Positions 60,433-64,000 of a stretch of 64,000 bases of DNA are shown here, one piece after another (position 1 is the stretch's first letter; each line of letters starts with the position of its first letter). The DNA lies in NCBI GenBank assembly GCA_040954595.2, contig CM082589.2:9362001-9426000 (forward strand). The letters run 5' to 3'. The notes under the pieces were generated by a model. It saw only the letters and a list, made by a program, of their open reading frames with translations, did not search any database and was not told the origin of the DNA. Both the position numbers and the translations under genes were made by a program. Source of the DNA: Balanoglossus misakiensis (Eukaryota > Hemichordata).

Positions 60433-60887
60433 TGTTGTGTTGATTTCTGTCTGTTTTACGTGTAACACAATCATGACATTTTTCATAAAGAGGGCAGCCT
60501 TCCAAAATAAAGTGTCATCTCCATGCAGACAATGTGAAAAAGGCGGTCAGTAGAGTACTGCTCGAGCTCATCTAGTTTGTTGTATACATGATACAAGTTG
60601 CGTGTAAAACTGACCTTACAATAAAATGTGGCTGTCGAACATAAGTCCCAACTGTAGTGTTGATACACAAGACAATCAAGTTTTTACTTTGTGACCAACT
60701 GGCCTCATGTTTGCGTCTTGGAAGGGTAACATGACTGCATAGCAATGTTTTATTAAAATTTGGTACATAGAGAAATGGACTATTGTGACAGTATTGACTC
60801 TGGGAACTATGTAGATGATGCCCAGCCTAAAATACTGACTCTCTGCAAATATATTTTTTAGCATTTTCGTTCAATTGTACTTTCAAG

Positions 60888-61061
60888 TACAGTCAAACCC
60901 GTCTAACACCAAAGGGACTGAAGAAATTGTTCAGATTGCAGGTGTCCAATTTAAAGAGGTTCTTTCAACATGTGGTTCCATGTCAAAAGGTTTGAACAAT
61001 GTCTTTGAAATAGACAGGTTTCCAGATTAGACAGGGTTCGGTTGAGACAGGTTTTACTGTA
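60888..61061. mobile_element. TACAGTCAAACC inverted-repeat element, copy 3
   Basis: Begins 'tacagtcaaacccgtctaac' and ends 'gacaggttttactgta'; a 174-bp relative of 45573-45909. Confidence 0.6.
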
Positions 61062-62009
61062 TTTTGATACATGCTCTGGCTTAACCCTTTCACCACCATG
61101 GTTCAGTCTAAACCCTTTATTTTCTATGGTAAGGTTGGATCTTTAAAGAGGAAACTGTTTTTTTTCTGGGAATCTCTTTATTTCTTCTGTCACAAAAATT
61201 GCATGGGAATTCTAATTCTAAAAGGAGAAATGATTTGATAAAAGATCTCAAAGTCAAGTTTTGGATGTGGCTCCATTTCAAGTATTGTAGGTGACTAGTT
61301 TTTTGGAGTTCAAGTCTGTATACTTGCTATAGAGTTGGTCACACGTACTTGGGTAATCTGAGTGTGGTCAGAAATTGAACTTACACACATTGAGTTGAGT
61401 TACGAACATGTCTGGTGTATTACTGTAATATGACTAGATACTGCAAATGCATTAACTATAAGCGTATGTTAAAATACACAGTTTTCATCGATATATCTGA
61501 TTCACGAAATTAAATACACTTGTTCGTTAAAACACACTATGATATAGTACCCTCACTGTTCAGGATGTCCATTTTGAAGTCCTACATCTATGACGTCATG
61601 CCTAGCTGTCAATGTTAACTGATGTGTACTTGTACTACTAGTAAATGGAAGTATTTTAAAGTAAAGCTCAGATGCAAGGTTTTTGTAAAATAAATATAAT
61701 ATTAAAATGTTGCAATCATTTTAGTCCTTTGGAACAGCGGTCCAATTGATTAATGTGATCAATCTGTGTGCGACATAGGGCATATTAAGCATTTAGTATT
61801 TTTCAATCAGAAACCGTTAATCCTGTGACTCTAGACGTATTCTGCTTCTTGCAACATTGACTTTAAATCACCACACATGAATATATTTATCCAAAGGACT
61901 GCGGTGCCCAAGTTTTAATGATAAGAGAAACAAACAGTGTAATTCACTGAAGAAGTGAGCGAGCACTTGCCCATTCATTGCTCAATGAAAGGTGACCACC
62001 AAAACAAAA
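61062..62009. other. non-coding stretch
   Basis: AT-rich, no supported feature on either strand. Confidence 0.5.
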
Positions 62010-62809
62010 GTATTGAAAAAATAACCTGAAGTTGGAGTTATTGAGTTTTAAATTGATTTCAATCATCTCCCAGGTGAAAAGCTTGGATTGGCTGAAGCTC
62101 CTGTAGTCAGTTACCTGTAGGTAGATTGACACACATGACAATGTTTGACTGTTTACACATTTCTTTGTTTGATCTTTTAGAGGAATATTCAAGCACTGCA
62201 GAAGAATCTAGAGATGGCACAGAAAAAAAAAACTTGAATTGAAACAACAGCAAGATCAACATGCAAGACAAAGTCAACTCATAGCACTAAGACAACAACA
62301 TCAACAACAACATCAATTACAAAGGTTACAACAACAGAGAGCCCAACAACAACAACAACAACAACAAGCAGTGCAAGCACAGCCATCCAATATACAATCA
62401 ACAAATCATTTATTGAAAAAATAACCTGAAGTTGGAGTTATTGAGTTTTAAATTGATTTCAATCATCTCCCAGGTGAAAAGCTTGGATTGGCTGAAGCTC
62501 CTGTAGTCAGTTACCTGTAGGTAGATTGACACACATGACAATGTTTGACTGTTTACACATTTCTTTGTTTGATCTTTTAGAGGAATATTCAAGCACTGCA
62601 GAAGAATCTAGAGATGGCACAGAAAAAAAAAACTTGAATTGAAACAACAGCAAGATCAACATGCAAGACAAAGTCAACTCATAGCACTAAGACAACAACA
62701 TCAACAACAACATCAATTACAAAGGTTACAACAACAGAGAGCCCAACAACAACAACAACAAGCAGTGCAAGCACAGCCATCCAATATACAATCAACAAAT
62801 CAACAACTA
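62010..62809 (+). repeat. 400-bp tandem duplication of an intron-exon segment
   Basis: 'attgaaaaaataacctgaag' occurs at 62010 and again about 400 bp later. The two units are virtually identical apart from a 6-nt difference in the CAA run. The junction lies at 'caatcaacaaat|catttatt'. Confidence 0.9.
62181..62406 (+). pseudogene. Gln-rich coiled-coil exon, first copy, truncated
   Basis: After 'tgatcttttag' the frame reads 'RNIQALQKNLEMAQKKK'. It is then interrupted at a run of ten A (62223-62232); after a one-base shift it continues 'LELKQQQDQHARQSQLIAL' and long Gln runs. The 3' part and donor are missing because the duplication joins here. The domain could be the Q-rich part of a transcription cofactor such as MED25; not established. 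Confidence 0.5.
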
Positions 62810-62824
62810 AGTCACCTCTTACAA
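62581..62824 (+). pseudogene. Gln-rich coiled-coil exon, second copy, with donor
   Basis: Same exon with the same ten-A frame break, ending 'IQSTNQQLSHLLQ' and donor 'gtaagt' at 62825. Confidence 0.5.
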
Positions 62825-64000
62825 GTAAGTTGTCATAATAATGTGTACAGTGAATATTTTGAAAACCAAGACTGGTACCTGTGGCACTTCTGGGAATTGT
62901 TATGTGGGGAAAAATAAAATCAGTTTTCTCAAAAAGGAGCTTTCTTGATGGTACAAATAACATTGGTCTGTGCCATTCCCAAAATTATTTTAATGTATTG
63001 AAGACCTGAAAGTCACGCAGAATAAATTCAATGCACTATTTGCCCAACATGACAACTTTTCCCCACACAGAGTTTGATGTGGTGGGTATGGCCGCTTTGC
63101 CTCAAATCGGCCATACACACCACATCTATTAATATTCATGAGTTTACTTTTCTTGTTTACGTACACTACTATAACAATTGGAAATCTAGAGAATGTCTAT
63201 TTCATCAAGTTGACAACCCCCGCATGTGTAAGTCATGTACATAAACAAAAATAGTCTGGTGTGTGGAGCCTTCTCCCTTTTTACAGGAAGTACTTTCGAA
63301 AATGTTTTATGCAATCAGTCCACACTCATGATCAGTTTTGTGTCAGAATTATAGTCCAAGTCACCTACCTAAGCATGCCATAGATATATTGACGATACAA
63401 ACATTGGGAACAAAAGGATTAAGGGAGGTGTGACTGGTCCAACTTGTTTAGTTTTAGTGTGGGGGAAAAGCTGGAATGAAAGCAGACCTAAATTACAGAC
63501 AAAGAAATACAACAAATCTTGTCTCATTCTTATTTTCAATTCCTCTAGTTTTTCCATGGTACCAGTGTGGAAGCACTGATGATAACCTCTGGCAGACAGT
63601 TTTAAATGACGACAATCATCTTACTCTTATGCACATGTGCGTTAATTTTATGTGTACAAAATAACTTCCAATCCAAATATTCTGCACAATTTTATGTGCG
63701 TGCATTCATATAGTGGACTGCCTTCGCTTCCTTCTATATTTCTTGCACGCCATATAAGAAGAATTTAGTTTTGTCTCTTCTTTTCACTCAATTTGCTGTC
63801 TTTTCCTAATCTATGACACAGACTATGGTTGCCGCCACCTTGTCTGTTGTTAAGACAGCACTTGTGGCATAGATAACAATTTTGTAACTAGAGTCTCTGC
63901 TTTGGCAAATGTGCGTTAGACGAACAATACCCTTTAACAAAAGTCTGCTTAGAATTCAAATCATATTCTTTTCAAAATTTCTGCATGTGATTACATAGTG
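62825..64000. other. non-coding end of the window
   Basis: No gene supported. One hairpin (63076-63126) is listed separately. Confidence 0.5.
63076..63126. repeat. 19-bp-stem hairpin
   Basis: 'gatgtggtgggtatggccg' and 'cggccatacacaccacatc' pair over 19 bp with one mismatch around a 13-base loop. Confidence 0.8.

Overview
The window is animal nuclear DNA, most likely from a marine invertebrate deuterostome; hemichordate- or lancelet-like is a guess from its element content, not something I can prove. It is AT-rich and has short GT-AG exons in long introns. It carries DIRS-type, LINE, SINE and TTAA-type elements, phase-1 calcium-binding EGF exons, and two transposon-like multidomain genes of kinds common in aquatic invertebrates. 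I see no bacterial operons, CRISPR array or intact large gene. Almost every recognisable coding unit is broken or is an isolated exon.

Layout. 1-858 (-): DIRS-like ORF1 running off the edge, with one nonsense codon. 2069-7391 (+): multi-exon DUF6589-like gene with two PHD fingers, carrying at least a frameshift, a nonsense codon and two damaged splice sites. 7771-28268: a 20-kb satellite of 130-132 bp monomers, organised into higher-order repeats and punctuated by seven copies of a retropepsin-like module. 28269-33875: homopolymer-rich repeats, a TTAA palindromic MITE whose empty target site is also present in the window, and a 2.9-kb TA-flanked inverted repeat. 34400-40030: a 1,567-bp tandem repeat (three full copies and a partial fourth); the three full copies each contain the same exon resembling long-form tRNase Z (ELAC2). 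41121-41641 (-): two small exons, one BEN-like. 42435-45567 (+): MED25-like exon fragments. 46158-60104: four cbEGF exons, one intact and three damaged. Between the second and third EGF exons lies a decayed 7-kb OTU/PIN-like/CXC transposon-like gene (48744-55969) followed by a LINE with a TTAA element nested in it (55985-57790). 62010-62824: a duplicated glutamine-rich exon.

How it fits together. No pathway is encoded. The window reads as a repeat-rich graveyard where mobile elements, tandem amplification and exon fragments have piled up. The best leads are the retropepsin-bearing satellite, the OTU-containing composite gene and the amplified ELAC2-like exon. All family names come from motif recognition by eye without database searches.
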